A model generated the notes under the pieces. That model ran no database searches. It was not told where the DNA came from and was given only the letters and a program-made list of their open reading frames with translations. Made by a program: the position numbers and the translations under genes. Below, one piece after another: positions 41,393-50,270 of a DNA stretch of 64,000 bases. Location: positions 1-64,000 of the forward strand of contig NZ_JACXIY010000022.1 in the NCBI RefSeq assembly GCF_014705655.1. Reading direction: 5' to 3'. Positions within the stretch are counted from its first letter, which is position 1. Each line of letters begins with the position of its first letter. This DNA comes from Paenibacillus arenilitoris. Its GTDB lineage: Bacteria > Bacillota > Bacilli > Paenibacillales > Paenibacillaceae.

Positions 41393-41585
41393 TGTGCCGT
41401 TTTCGAGCCGGGCTTTCTGCCGTTATGGTCATATCGCCGCCCGTATTTCCTTTTACGCCATGTAAGATTAACCGCGTAATAACAGGCAGGAGCGCTCGCC
41501 TCCCGCACGGCAGCCGCCGGCGATTGAAGAGCCTCTTCGGTTCATATAGAATGGAGTCATACCGGAAGGAAAGGGGAGCGAGGAC

Positions 41586-42422
41586 GTGGCCTACGATTAT
41601 GAAGAGCTGGCTCAACAATTTGCGAGCGTCCCGCTGCAGGTTTACGGCGTCTATCGGACCGAGCTTGCGGCGGACCGGGTCTACCGGGGCCACGTCGACC
41701 AACCGACCACGAAATGCGCGCTCGTCGTGGCGCTTAAGGGACAAGCCGTCTTCCTCTTCGACGGGGCGGAGCGGTACGAGCTGCAGCCGGGCAAGGCGCT
41801 TCTGGGCGGGGCGCGCAGGCAGCTGGAGATCCAGGTAGGCGGAGAAGGCTTCGAGTACTGCCTGGTCCACTACGTGCCCGCGCCGCAGGACCATGAAGAC
41901 GGCGGGCGGCTGAAGGACGTTTCGATGCTGCACGTCGCGTACGACCCGGAGCTGCTGCAGCTGCTGGAGCAGCTGCAGCAGGCGGCGGACTCTCCGGGCG
42001 GCATCGGCCTTCTGGAGAAGAAGACCGCGTTCTACCGGCTGCTCGGCAAGGTGCTCCAGTCCGAACGCCACCGGCAGAACAAGGACAGCTATCCGGTTAT
42101 CGACGAAGCCGTCGCCTATATTCAGGCGCATTATTTGGAGCCGATCACGCTCGACTCTCTTGCGGAGCGCTGCGAGATGAAGGCGAAGTATTTTTCGTAT
42201 TTGTTCCACAAATATGTCGGCATCGGGCCGATCGATTATTTGATCCAATACCGGATGAACCGGGCGTACGAGCTGCTCATGACGGGACAATTTTCCGTTT
42301 CCGACGTAGCCGGAAGCGTCGGCTATTCCGACGCGTACTACTTCAGCAGGCTGTTTAAGAAGCACAAGGGGCTGCCGCCGAGCAAGGTCGGCCTCTACCG
42401 CAGAAGAAATCGTCCATCTTGA
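41586..42422 (+). CDS. AraC-family regulator, candidate siderophore-uptake activator
   Basis: The 278-aa product has an N-terminal cupin-like sensor region ('ALVVALKGQAVFLFDGAERY', 'LQPGKALLGGARRQLEIQVG') and a C-terminal AraC domain ('ITLDSLAERCEMKAKYFSYL', 'SDVAGSVGYSDAYYFSRLFK'). The start is GTG at 41586 after GGGGAG. It lies 107 bp upstream of a Fur-boxed siderophore-binding lipoprotein, like the Bacillus activator Btr next to iron-chelate uptake genes. Direct control of that gene is inferred. Confidence 0.88.
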   Translation: MAYDYEELAQQFASVPLQVYGVYRTELAADRVYRGHVDQPTTKCALVVALKGQAVFLFDGAERYELQPGKALLGGARRQLEIQVGGEGFEYCLVHYVPAPQDHEDGGRLKDVSMLHVAYDPELLQLLEQLQQAADSPGGIGLLEKKTAFYRLLGKVLQSERHRQNKDSYPVIDEAVAYIQAHYLEPITLDSLAERCEMKAKYFSYLFHKYVGIGPIDYLIQYRMNRAYELLMTGQFSVSDVAGSVGYSDAYYFSRLFKKHKGLPPSKVGLYRRRNRPS

Positions 42423-42474
42423 GATCGGGAATTTATCTATTTTCAAAAGATGGGCAAGGTGATAAAGTTTATTT

Positions 42475-42493
42475 GATAATGAGAATCGTTATC
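42475..42493. promoter_or_regulatory. Fur box 4
   Basis: GATAATGAGAATCGTTATC matches the 19-bp Fur consensus at 17 of 19 positions. It lies 36 bp before the start codon at 42530, so iron repression of the binding lipoprotein is likely. Confidence 0.85.
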
Positions 42494-42529
42494 GCACAAT
42501 AAACGGGGACAAAAGAAAGGATGCCAGAC

Positions 42530-43570
42530 ATGAGCAATCGAGCCAAATCATTCGCCGCGTTAATGAGTTTATTATGCATCATGCTGCTGATCAGCGCTTG
42601 TTCGGGCGCGGCGAATACCAATAATGCCGCACCGGGCAATAGCGCCGCGCCAAGCAACGATGCCGGAGGGCAGCAGACGGAGGGGCAGGACGAAGAAGTC
42701 GCCCAGACGGACAAATTTCCGCGTACGGTCAAAGCGGCTAACGGCGAGATCACGATCGAGAAGGAGCCGAAGAAGGTTGCGGTCGTTCATTGGGGCTATG
42801 GCGATTCGCTGCTGTTGTTCGACCTGCCGTCCGTGGCGCTGGCGCTGCCGTTCACGGAGAAGCAGTCCGTGTTGGCGACGGAGAGCTACAAGCCTTATGT
42901 AGACAAGCACGACGAGCTCGTCGTCGTAGGCGAGAACACCCAGGTGAACATGGAGGCTCTGCTCGCGTACGCTCCCGATCTGATTATCGCGGGCAACAGC
43001 GTCAACCAGGCAGTCGGCGGGGAGCTGGAGAAAATCGCGCCGACCGTCGTCATCGACGAGGCGGAAACGGACGTATGGGCGAACTGGCCCGCGCTCGTCG
43101 CCAAATTCGGCGAAATTCTCGGCCAAGAGGATGCAGCGCAAAGCTATATCGCCGAATACGAAAACAAGCTGAAGACGGCGAAGGAGAAGCTCGCCGGTCT
43201 GGAAGGGACGGTCGCGTTCCTGCAGGTGAGAGCGGATGCGGTATGGCTGCAAGGAGTCGATTACTTAAAGCCGTATTACGAGGGGATGGGGCTTACGCCT
43301 CCGGCAGGCGACGTGATGGCGGAAGGCGCGCAGCTTACGCTCGAAGGGCTAAGCGAGCTCGATGCGGACCATTTGTTTCTCGGCTACTTCAACTACAGCG
43401 ATCAATCGGTCGGAGCGCTGACGGACGAGTGGGACGACAGCGCGGTTTGGAAATCGCTCAAAGCGGTTCAGAGCGGGCAGGTCTACGCGATCGACGGCCA
43501 GCTCGCCCTCAGCTACGGTCCGATCGGCAATTCATACGGCGTGCAAGCGGTTCTCGAAGCGCTTGAATGA
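42530..43570 (+). CDS. Orphan iron-siderophore-binding lipoprotein
   Basis: The 346-aa product has lipobox ISAC (Cys24), an Asn/Gly/Gln-rich linker, and the FeuA/YfiY-type fold ('VKAANGEITIEKEPKKVAVV', 'YAPDLIIAGN', 'IAPTVVIDEAETDVWANWPA'). No permease or ATPase follows; the next gene is a collagen-like protein. It must share a permease, perhaps the pair at 1784-3774, or feed another importer. AGAAAGG is 9 nt before the ATG at 42530, so that start is preferred to the ATG at 42521. Confidence 0.92.
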   Translation: MSNRAKSFAALMSLLCIMLLISACSGAANTNNAAPGNSAAPSNDAGGQQTEGQDEEVAQTDKFPRTVKAANGEITIEKEPKKVAVVHWGYGDSLLLFDLPSVALALPFTEKQSVLATESYKPYVDKHDELVVVGENTQVNMEALLAYAPDLIIAGNSVNQAVGGELEKIAPTVVIDEAETDVWANWPALVAKFGEILGQEDAAQSYIAEYENKLKTAKEKLAGLEGTVAFLQVRADAVWLQGVDYLKPYYEGMGLTPPAGDVMAEGAQLTLEGLSELDADHLFLGYFNYSDQSVGALTDEWDDSAVWKSLKAVQSGQVYAIDGQLALSYGPIGNSYGVQAVLEALE

Positions 43571-43598
43571 AGGAACGGCTGCTAAGGCAAACACATGA

Positions 43599-43627
43599 AG
43601 CTCGCGCGGAAAGCCGCGCGGGCTTTT
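43599..43627 (+). terminator. Terminator after the orphan binding lipoprotein
   Basis: AGCTCGCGCGG (43599-43609) pairs with CCGCGCGGGCT (43614-43624) and ends in TTTT. Confidence 0.75.
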
Positions 43628-43753
43628 GTGCGTTTTGCGGCGGCGGAGGCCGGTCGGACGAACGGCCTACCAGATCAGCGAACGTTTACAAGACAGCTGT
43701 CCATGCTCTCCCTATGCGAGATGAATAGAATAGTATAAATTTACTTGGAGGTG

Positions 43754-44968
43754 TTGGAACTGGGGTGCCAATGGAAGAAAGGCCGCAGCAGGAGATTGGG
43801 CAGATCGTGCCCTTGCCGGAAAATAAAGCGAGTAAAATTAAAAGACCGCGCGAGACGGAAGTGCGGCTGCAAGAAAGGGCTGCGCCATGCTGCCAACTGC
43901 GTCGGGCGCAGAGGAGCGGCCGGCTCGCGCGGACTTCGCGGCCGAACGGGTCCGAGAGGGCTTAGGGGACCGATCGGCCCCGTCGGCCTGACGGGACCGG
44001 CGGGACCCGCGGGGCCGATGGGCGTTCCCGGACCGGCGGGACCTCCGGGCCCGGCCGGGGCGCCATTGCCGATCTCGGTCAATCGGGTCTTCGTAGCCAA
44101 TTTCGGAGACAACACCGTCTCGGTCATTGACGGAAATTCGGATACCGTCATCGCAACGGTACCCGTAGGCAACGGCCCGGCCGGCATAGCGGCGAACGAC
44201 GAGACGAACCGGGTTTACGTGGCCAACGGCGGGGAAGGCTCCGTAACGGTCATTGACGGCCTGACCAGCGAAGTGATCGCGACCGTCCCGGTCGGCAGCT
44301 CGCCGGAGGGTATCGAGGTGAATCAGACGACGAACCGGATTTACGTGGCGAACGTCGAAAGCAATACGGTATCCGTCATCGACGGGGACAGCAACGAGGT
44401 CATCGCTTCCGTTCCCGTCGAGAGCGCCCCGATCAGCATTGCGGTTAACCCGATTGCCGATTATATTTATGTCGCGAACCGGGACAGCGGCACCATATCG
44501 GTCATCGACGGCCGCCGCAATGCGGTTCGGGAAACCTTCCCGATCGACCAGCAGGAGGCCGTGCCGTTCCGATTGGGGCTCGATCCGGGCTTGAATCGGC
44601 TTTACGTGGCGAGGCTCGGCGACAGCACCTTATCGGTAAGATCCGGCGTATCCAACGCTCCCGTGGGCGACATCCCGACCGGAAGCTTGCCGGAGGGAGC
44701 GGGCGTCAACCCGGAGACGAGACGTATCTACGTTCCGAACAGGGGCGACAACACGCTCACCTCTATCGACGGGAATACGAATGAGGTGCTCGGCGACTTC
44801 CCCGTAGGGGAAGAGCCGATCGGCGTCGCGGTGAATCCGCTCAGGAACGGGGTCTACGTGGTCAATTCCGTCGGGCGGACCGTATCGGTGTTTGACGGCA
44901 ATACCAACAGCGTCGTAAGAGAGATTCCGGTCGGCAATTCTCCGCGCAGGATCGCGCTGATCCGATAA
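43754..44968 (+). CDS. Collagen-like, YVTN beta-propeller surface protein
   Basis: The product of about 404 aa has a basic Cys-containing N-terminus, about 16 Gly-X-Y triplets from near 'GLRGRTGPRGLRGPIGPVGL', then about seven YVTN-type repeats of about 42 residues ('VFVANFGDNTVSVIDGN...'). The mix resembles spore-surface (exosporium) collagen-like proteins of Paenibacillaceae, with the C-terminal propeller as a display domain. The start is uncertain: no ATG is in frame, GGAGG (43747-43751) lies very near TTG 43754, and another frame with ATG 43771 also looks coding up to about 43900. Confidence 0.75.
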   Translation: MELGCQWKKGRSRRLGRSCPCRKIKRVKLKDRARRKCGCKKGLRHAANCVGRRGAAGSRGLRGRTGPRGLRGPIGPVGLTGPAGPAGPMGVPGPAGPPGPAGAPLPISVNRVFVANFGDNTVSVIDGNSDTVIATVPVGNGPAGIAANDETNRVYVANGGEGSVTVIDGLTSEVIATVPVGSSPEGIEVNQTTNRIYVANVESNTVSVIDGDSNEVIASVPVESAPISIAVNPIADYIYVANRDSGTISVIDGRRNAVRETFPIDQQEAVPFRLGLDPGLNRLYVARLGDSTLSVRSGVSNAPVGDIPTGSLPEGAGVNPETRRIYVPNRGDNTLTSIDGNTNEVLGDFPVGEEPIGVAVNPLRNGVYVVNSVGRTVSVFDGNTNSVVREIPVGNSPRRIALIR

Positions 44969-45060
44969 AGAAAAGCCGATGCGGGGCGGGCATGCCGCCA
45001 ATCGAAATAAAGCTTGATTTTGCCAAGCGGTATGATAGACTTCACCTTGAAGGCGAAGGC

Positions 45061-45119
45061 GCTCCACCATGGATGCTTGTTCTCGAAGCAACGCATTACC
45101 GGAAGTGGAGCTTTTTTTT
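45061..45119 (+). terminator. Candidate terminator with long loop
   Basis: GCTCCAC (45061-45067) pairs with GTGGAGC (45105-45111), followed by eight Ts. The loop is about 37 nt, so it may be partly structured. Confidence 0.55.
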
Positions 45120-45171
45120 CTAATGTCCTGGCAAGATCGCGCAACAACCATTCGACGTAGGAGGTCTTTGC

Positions 45172-47412
45172 ATGATCCGATTGGAAAACAAGCGGTTAAT
45201 CGTAACGATCGATGAAGGCAATGGGTGCATCGGCAGCTTGTTCGACAAAAGCAGCAACAGAGACTACATAGCCGCGGGGAAGCCAGGCGAGCCATACCGG
45301 ATCGAGGCCGGGGGCGAGCTCGCAAGCGGGTTCGAATCGTTCGGTTATTCGGTAGAAGAGACGAAGCCGGGCGAGACGAGAGTCGCGCTGACGTGGAAGG
45401 TGCGGGAAGGCTTGACGGTGACGGGCGTTGTCGCCGTCCGGGATGACGAAGAAGATATCCGCTTCTGTTGCGACGTCAAAAATGAAACCGATTCCACAAT
45501 TGCGGGGGTCGAGTTTCCGATCGTGCCGAACCTGACGGCCATAACGGAAGACGGGGACGGCGACTATTTGGCGCACAGCTTCGGGACGGGGATTCTTATC
45601 CGGAATCCGATGAATAACTTCGAGAAGGACGGTAACGGGCTGCGGCATATGCCGTATCCGGAAAGCTTCTCCGGCGCGTCGATGCAGTTTTTCGCCTATT
45701 ATGGAGAGAATGCCGGAGGCTTGTATTTCGCCGCGCACGACGGCGAGGGCTATGCCAAGTGGCTCAATTTTTACAAGAACGGTAACGATCTGCTGGAAGC
45801 GTCTTTCTATCATGGCTGCGAGGACATGGGCGCGGGCAAAGGGATGAGGACCGAATACCCGGTCGTCATTCGAGCGCTTGCGGGAGACGGCTGGTACGAA
45901 GCGGCGGCGATGTATAAGGAATGGGCGGTGCGGCAATTTTGGTGCGCGAAGGGCGAGCTGTACGACCGCGAGGAGCATGAGCGCGCGCGTTGGCTGCACG
46001 AGGAGATGGGCGCTTCCACCTTCGGCATCAACGCGAGCCGCGACCGGGCGGCCTGGATTCATACGTATCACGATTACATCCGTACGCCGATCTTCCATAT
46101 GCTCGGTCCGGATTGGCCCAAAATCGACGTGAAATTCGGCGGGGACAAGCCCGGCGGGCTGGAGGACTGGTTCCCCGCGAGATTCAACGAAGACAATCTG
46201 AACGCCATGAAGCGATACGGCGACAAGTTCGCGCCGTTCGAATTCGATTATATTTTCAACTTCGACCGGACCGACGGGCAGCTGGCGGAGCAGGCGAAGC
46301 AGATCTTCCCCGAGCCCGAGGCGATGAAGAGCATCGACAAATACAAATTCCGGCTGCTCTGCCCGGCGCATCCTTATACGCACGAGCTGCACGTCCGCCG
46401 GGACGAGCGGCTTCAGGAGGAAGCGGGCGTCGATTCGATCTACTACGATATTTCCGCCAATAACATCATGAAGATTTGCATGAACGAAGAGCATGATCAC
46501 CCGGTAGGCGCAGGCCGCGCGATCACGATGGCGTACCGCCGGAACTACATCGATACGAAGGCGGCGATGATCCGGAAAGCCGGCCGCTACGTCCCGATGG
46601 GCACGGAAATGATGTGCGAGGTGTTTCTCGACGTATTGGATTATTACCAATCCCGGGCGGGAGGCCGGCCGGCGGCGCCGCTGGAGTTCTGGAACATCCG
46701 GGAGCTGGCGACCTCCGGCGCGGCGCGGCTCATTCCGATGTTCGCCTTCGTCTACCACGAGTACGGGGCGCTTCGCATGGACGGCTGGGGCAAGCTCGTG
46801 GAGGAAATCGGTGAGCTGTTCTATTATTCTGTAGCCCGGACCTATCTGTGGGGAGGCTTGTACGAGCTGAATCACGAGTACAGCCCGATGGAGGCGCTGG
46901 ACGGCGTCGAAAACAAGTCCGATGAGCACTACTGCCCGTTCGGCGAAAGAGGCTACGCATTCTCCGCGGAGCGCGCCGCATACGTCGGCATGTATGCCGG
47001 TCTCCGGACCGGAGCCGGCAACAAGTATTTGGCCTACGGGCGGATGTTAAAGCCGCTTGCCTACGCATGCGAGCGGATCGCGCTTGACTGGTATCATTAC
47101 AATCATGGACCAAACTCCGCCGATTACAATACGTCGGGGACGTACGAGGCGGAGTCGGTTATTCATTCCGCCTGGCTGTTCAGGGGCGAGAGCGCGGGGC
47201 TGTTCTTCGCGAACGTCACGGGCGAGGCCGTATCCGTGCAATTCGAGATCGACCCGCGCCGCTTGGAGCTGGACGCCGCCGGGGAATACCGCGTGCTGCG
47301 TATCGACAAGGAGAAGAAGCGGGAATGGTTCGCCATCGGCCCGGGCGAGGTCCGGAATGCGGACTTGTCCATCCCGGCTAGAAGCTATGCGCTGATTGAA
47401 GTATGTACGTAG
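45172..47412 (+). CDS. DUF6259-like glycoside-hydrolase-related protein
   Basis: The 746-aa product has no signal peptide. It has a beta-sandwich N-terminus ('IRLENKRLIVTIDEGNGCIG', 'GVAFPIV'-type), a central TIM-barrel-like segment ('FFAYYGENAGGLYFAAHDGE', 'GVDSIYYDISANNIMK', 'RYVPMGTEMMCEVFLD') and a C-terminal beta domain. I recognise it as the uncharacterised DUF6259 group, which resembles large alpha-glycosidases. The acid/base residues cannot be assigned with certainty. GGAGG lies upstream of the ATG. It is a single-gene unit. Confidence 0.75.
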   Translation: MIRLENKRLIVTIDEGNGCIGSLFDKSSNRDYIAAGKPGEPYRIEAGGELASGFESFGYSVEETKPGETRVALTWKVREGLTVTGVVAVRDDEEDIRFCCDVKNETDSTIAGVEFPIVPNLTAITEDGDGDYLAHSFGTGILIRNPMNNFEKDGNGLRHMPYPESFSGASMQFFAYYGENAGGLYFAAHDGEGYAKWLNFYKNGNDLLEASFYHGCEDMGAGKGMRTEYPVVIRALAGDGWYEAAAMYKEWAVRQFWCAKGELYDREEHERARWLHEEMGASTFGINASRDRAAWIHTYHDYIRTPIFHMLGPDWPKIDVKFGGDKPGGLEDWFPARFNEDNLNAMKRYGDKFAPFEFDYIFNFDRTDGQLAEQAKQIFPEPEAMKSIDKYKFRLLCPAHPYTHELHVRRDERLQEEAGVDSIYYDISANNIMKICMNEEHDHPVGAGRAITMAYRRNYIDTKAAMIRKAGRYVPMGTEMMCEVFLDVLDYYQSRAGGRPAAPLEFWNIRELATSGAARLIPMFAFVYHEYGALRMDGWGKLVEEIGELFYYSVARTYLWGGLYELNHEYSPMEALDGVENKSDEHYCPFGERGYAFSAERAAYVGMYAGLRTGAGNKYLAYGRMLKPLAYACERIALDWYHYNHGPNSADYNTSGTYEAESVIHSAWLFRGESAGLFFANVTGEAVSVQFEIDPRRLELDAAGEYRVLRIDKEKKREWFAIGPGEVRNADLSIPARSYALIEVCT

Positions 47413-47499
47413 CGTCCGGAAGCGAAGGCTTGATTAGAGTCTGATTAGAGCAGGCTGCGCTCAATCGAGCGGCAGCCTGTTTCGGTTCTTTGAAATAAA

Positions 47500-50067
47500 C
47501 TAAATAACGCCAGAATTAACAATGAAGTATGGAGCTGGGAGTAGAAAGCTAACGGTGCCCTCCGGATCAAAGGAAAGCGAAGCGATGCCATAATTATTAA
47601 TGGTTACGTTGACCGGCGAAGTAATCGAAGGCTCTGCCCCGTTGATAAGCGTCCCGTTGATCAGCCGCAATACATCGGGAGGCTCGGCGCTAATCGCGAT
47701 CACCGCAGTGGCCGGATCCAGGCAGCGGTAGAGTCCTTTGAACGTATAGTCGGCAGGGTTATCGACGGGAAGGTCATTGATGGCTATGACTTCCGCCCCG
47801 GCTTCCGCTTCGTCCACATACAACTGGACTCTGCCGGTGCTGGACGTTCGCAGCGCATTGTTCGTTGTGCGGATAAAGTTGATATCGGCTTGCAAGCTCC
47901 CGTCATTGGCAACGATAATGCCCGTTCCGGTATCGAAGGGTGTATCGTTTCCGATTATACTGCCGTTCGCCCTTAATGTACCGGCGTTCACGATAATGGC
48001 AGCCGCATCGGGTAACGATACGCTGCTCACGACTAACAGCTTGTCGAAGAACAAGTCTGAGGTTGCGGTGAAAGTAGAGTTATAAAGCATGCAGATTCCG
48101 CCGACTCGGACCTCGCTAACGTCGATCACGACAAAAGCCGTGTCCTGGACGGAAATTCCGGTATAATCCTCTCCGCCTTGAATCAGGCTGCCGTTGATTC
48201 GGGCATTCACGGTTCCGTTTAGCAATACGATCGTACGCACCATGCTTGGCTCGAAGGCCGACGCCTCAACGAAGGTAAGCGCGACGTTGCCCGCGCTTGC
48301 TTCCAAGGCGCGCGTCCCCAATTGCATTCTGGAAATATTGCCGCTGAAATTTCCCCCCGTGACGGAAACGCCGATCGAAGAGTCCGAGAAGGTGTTAAGC
48401 ATGAATTCCCCTTGGATGTCCATATTGCCAGCCGTCAAGGCGATCATCCGCATGGAGGTGTTGGCGTCCATCCGGTTGAACTTGATATTCGTATTGCCTG
48501 CTTCCTGGAGAATCAGGCCGGCGCCGGGAGAGCCGGAGGGCACCGTGCTGGTCAAAGCGTTTACGTAGCAGCGGATATTGGGGTTGACGCCTCCGGGCGT
48601 CAAATGAATGCAGCTGCCGAAGGCGGAGATCGCATTGACGTTCGCTTCGACCTGGCCGTCGTTAATAAGAACGGCCGTCTTAAGGCCGCTGCCGTTGTCA
48701 AATGTGGAGATCCGGTCACCTATCATGTTCAAAATGGCGTTGCCCTGCACTTGAATAAGCCCGTTCACGGTACCGTTTATTTCCTGGAAGTTTAAGAACA
48801 GAATGCCGTTGCCGGCAACCCGTACGGCCGGCTCCGCCAATCCGAAGGTCGACATCTGCATCACGGTCATCTTGTGATTCCCTCCGGCTATGCGAATGCA
48901 GCCTGCCGAGCTGTTCAAAGTGTCCACCTGCAGGAGCGACTGTCCGTCTTGCAAATCAAGAGCAGCGGTCGCCGTTTGAAAGGAGTTTATATTGATGGCG
49001 TGAATGCTTGCCGACGCGGACGCGCTCAGCAAGGCAAGGCACCGTTCCTGGCTCAGCAGAAGATCGAATTCGCCAATAAAGCTGCACGTTCCGTCAATCA
49101 CGAGCGCCGGAGACGGCGGATTGACGACGACTAATATGAAGGCGTTAAACGTAATTTGACCGCTTTGGAGCGATACCCCTTGAAATATGCCAACCAATGC
49201 TGTGGCACGAAGGATAAGGTTTCCGTTAAACGCCGATCCAACATTAATAATAAGGCCCGAGATGCTTTGAATGATGCTTACCCGCAAGGTGATAAGGCTC
49301 TGGTCCACGGGGGCGGTGCTGTTCGTAACTGCAATCGTTTCTCCCCCGCTCATCAGCAGTCTAGCTTCGATATCTACGGTAATCATAGCGGTTCCGGCGA
49401 GCAGAATAAGCGTGTCCGTGCCGCTGCTATCATTCGATACTTCAACGGCATTCAGAAACAAGGTTCCATTCGAGATGACGAGCGCGGAGCTCCCGGCAGC
49501 ATGGTTCGTCATGCGCTCCCAAACATTGATCGTGTACGTCCCGCCCCCGGAGAGGTCGACCGTATGGCCTGCCGCATCGCTCATGGATTCGCATTCGAAG
49601 CGGATCGTGCTTGCCCCCGTGCTCCGCAGAATCGAACTTCCCGCCGCCGTGGCGCCATCGGTTTGAAATTGCCCTTCTCCGAGTACGTCAAAGGTGATGG
49701 CGGCTCCGGAATCGTTAAAAAGATTTCCAACGGCGGTTACGATCGATCCCTTTTCAAAGACCCAGCTGATCCCGTCCTTCGCCAAATTCGTCTCCGTGTA
49801 GGAACCGGGACGAACGACGATTCTCGTTCCGGAAGGCGCTGCGGCTGCCGCGGCTGCGGCCGTCTGCCATGGCTTCGTCTCGTCGTCAAGAATAGCCGTA
49901 GCGTTGTTGCCGTAGACCGGATCGACGAATGCCGTCTGATTGACCAGAAGCTGTGAAGGTCCCGGAGGACCGATTACGCCTTGAGGCCCGGACGGACCTG
50001 CCGGACCCGGCGGTCCTGGAGGACCTTCCGGTCCGGGCGGTCCCGGAGGACAACGATGATGCCCCAT
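47500..50067 (-). CDS. Collagen-like, right-handed beta-helix surface protein
   Basis: The 855-aa product begins 'MGHHRCPPGPPGPEGPPGPP', with a collagen-like GPP block up to about residue 37. It is followed by a repetitive beta-helix with many 20-25-residue turns containing 'NVSG', 'VNAISAFGSC' and 'TFKG'-type motifs. There is no signal peptide, as in BclA-like proteins attached to the exosporium from inside the mother cell. AAAGGAG lies upstream of the ATG at 50067. It is convergent with the DUF6259-like gene. Confidence 0.8.
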   Translation of the reverse strand: MGHHRCPPGPPGPEGPPGPPGPAGPSGPQGVIGPPGPSQLLVNQTAFVDPVYGNNATAILDDETKPWQTAAAAAAAAPSGTRIVVRPGSYTETNLAKDGISWVFEKGSIVTAVGNLFNDSGAAITFDVLGEGQFQTDGATAAGSSILRSTGASTIRFECESMSDAAGHTVDLSGGGTYTINVWERMTNHAAGSSALVISNGTLFLNAVEVSNDSSGTDTLILLAGTAMITVDIEARLLMSGGETIAVTNSTAPVDQSLITLRVSIIQSISGLIINVGSAFNGNLILRATALVGIFQGVSLQSGQITFNAFILVVVNPPSPALVIDGTCSFIGEFDLLLSQERCLALLSASASASIHAININSFQTATAALDLQDGQSLLQVDTLNSSAGCIRIAGGNHKMTVMQMSTFGLAEPAVRVAGNGILFLNFQEINGTVNGLIQVQGNAILNMIGDRISTFDNGSGLKTAVLINDGQVEANVNAISAFGSCIHLTPGGVNPNIRCYVNALTSTVPSGSPGAGLILQEAGNTNIKFNRMDANTSMRMIALTAGNMDIQGEFMLNTFSDSSIGVSVTGGNFSGNISRMQLGTRALEASAGNVALTFVEASAFEPSMVRTIVLLNGTVNARINGSLIQGGEDYTGISVQDTAFVVIDVSEVRVGGICMLYNSTFTATSDLFFDKLLVVSSVSLPDAAAIIVNAGTLRANGSIIGNDTPFDTGTGIIVANDGSLQADINFIRTTNNALRTSSTGRVQLYVDEAEAGAEVIAINDLPVDNPADYTFKGLYRCLDPATAVIAISAEPPDVLRLINGTLINGAEPSITSPVNVTINNYGIASLSFDPEGTVSFLLPAPYFIVNSGVI

Positions 50068-50270
50068 CTCGCATCTCCTTTTATTGTCAAATGGTATAAC
50101 TATCTTCTTATCATATTATTGTGCGGTAGGGGAGCCACAGCTATTGCCCGTTGTGTTATGCAATTGGGCAAAAACGGCGCGAAAATTGTACGTTCAAGGG
50201 CGCCCTTGTCCCATGCCGGTCCGTCCGGGCAAGCATATGCTAGAGATAGCGTTCGGGGGGAGGAATGGTC

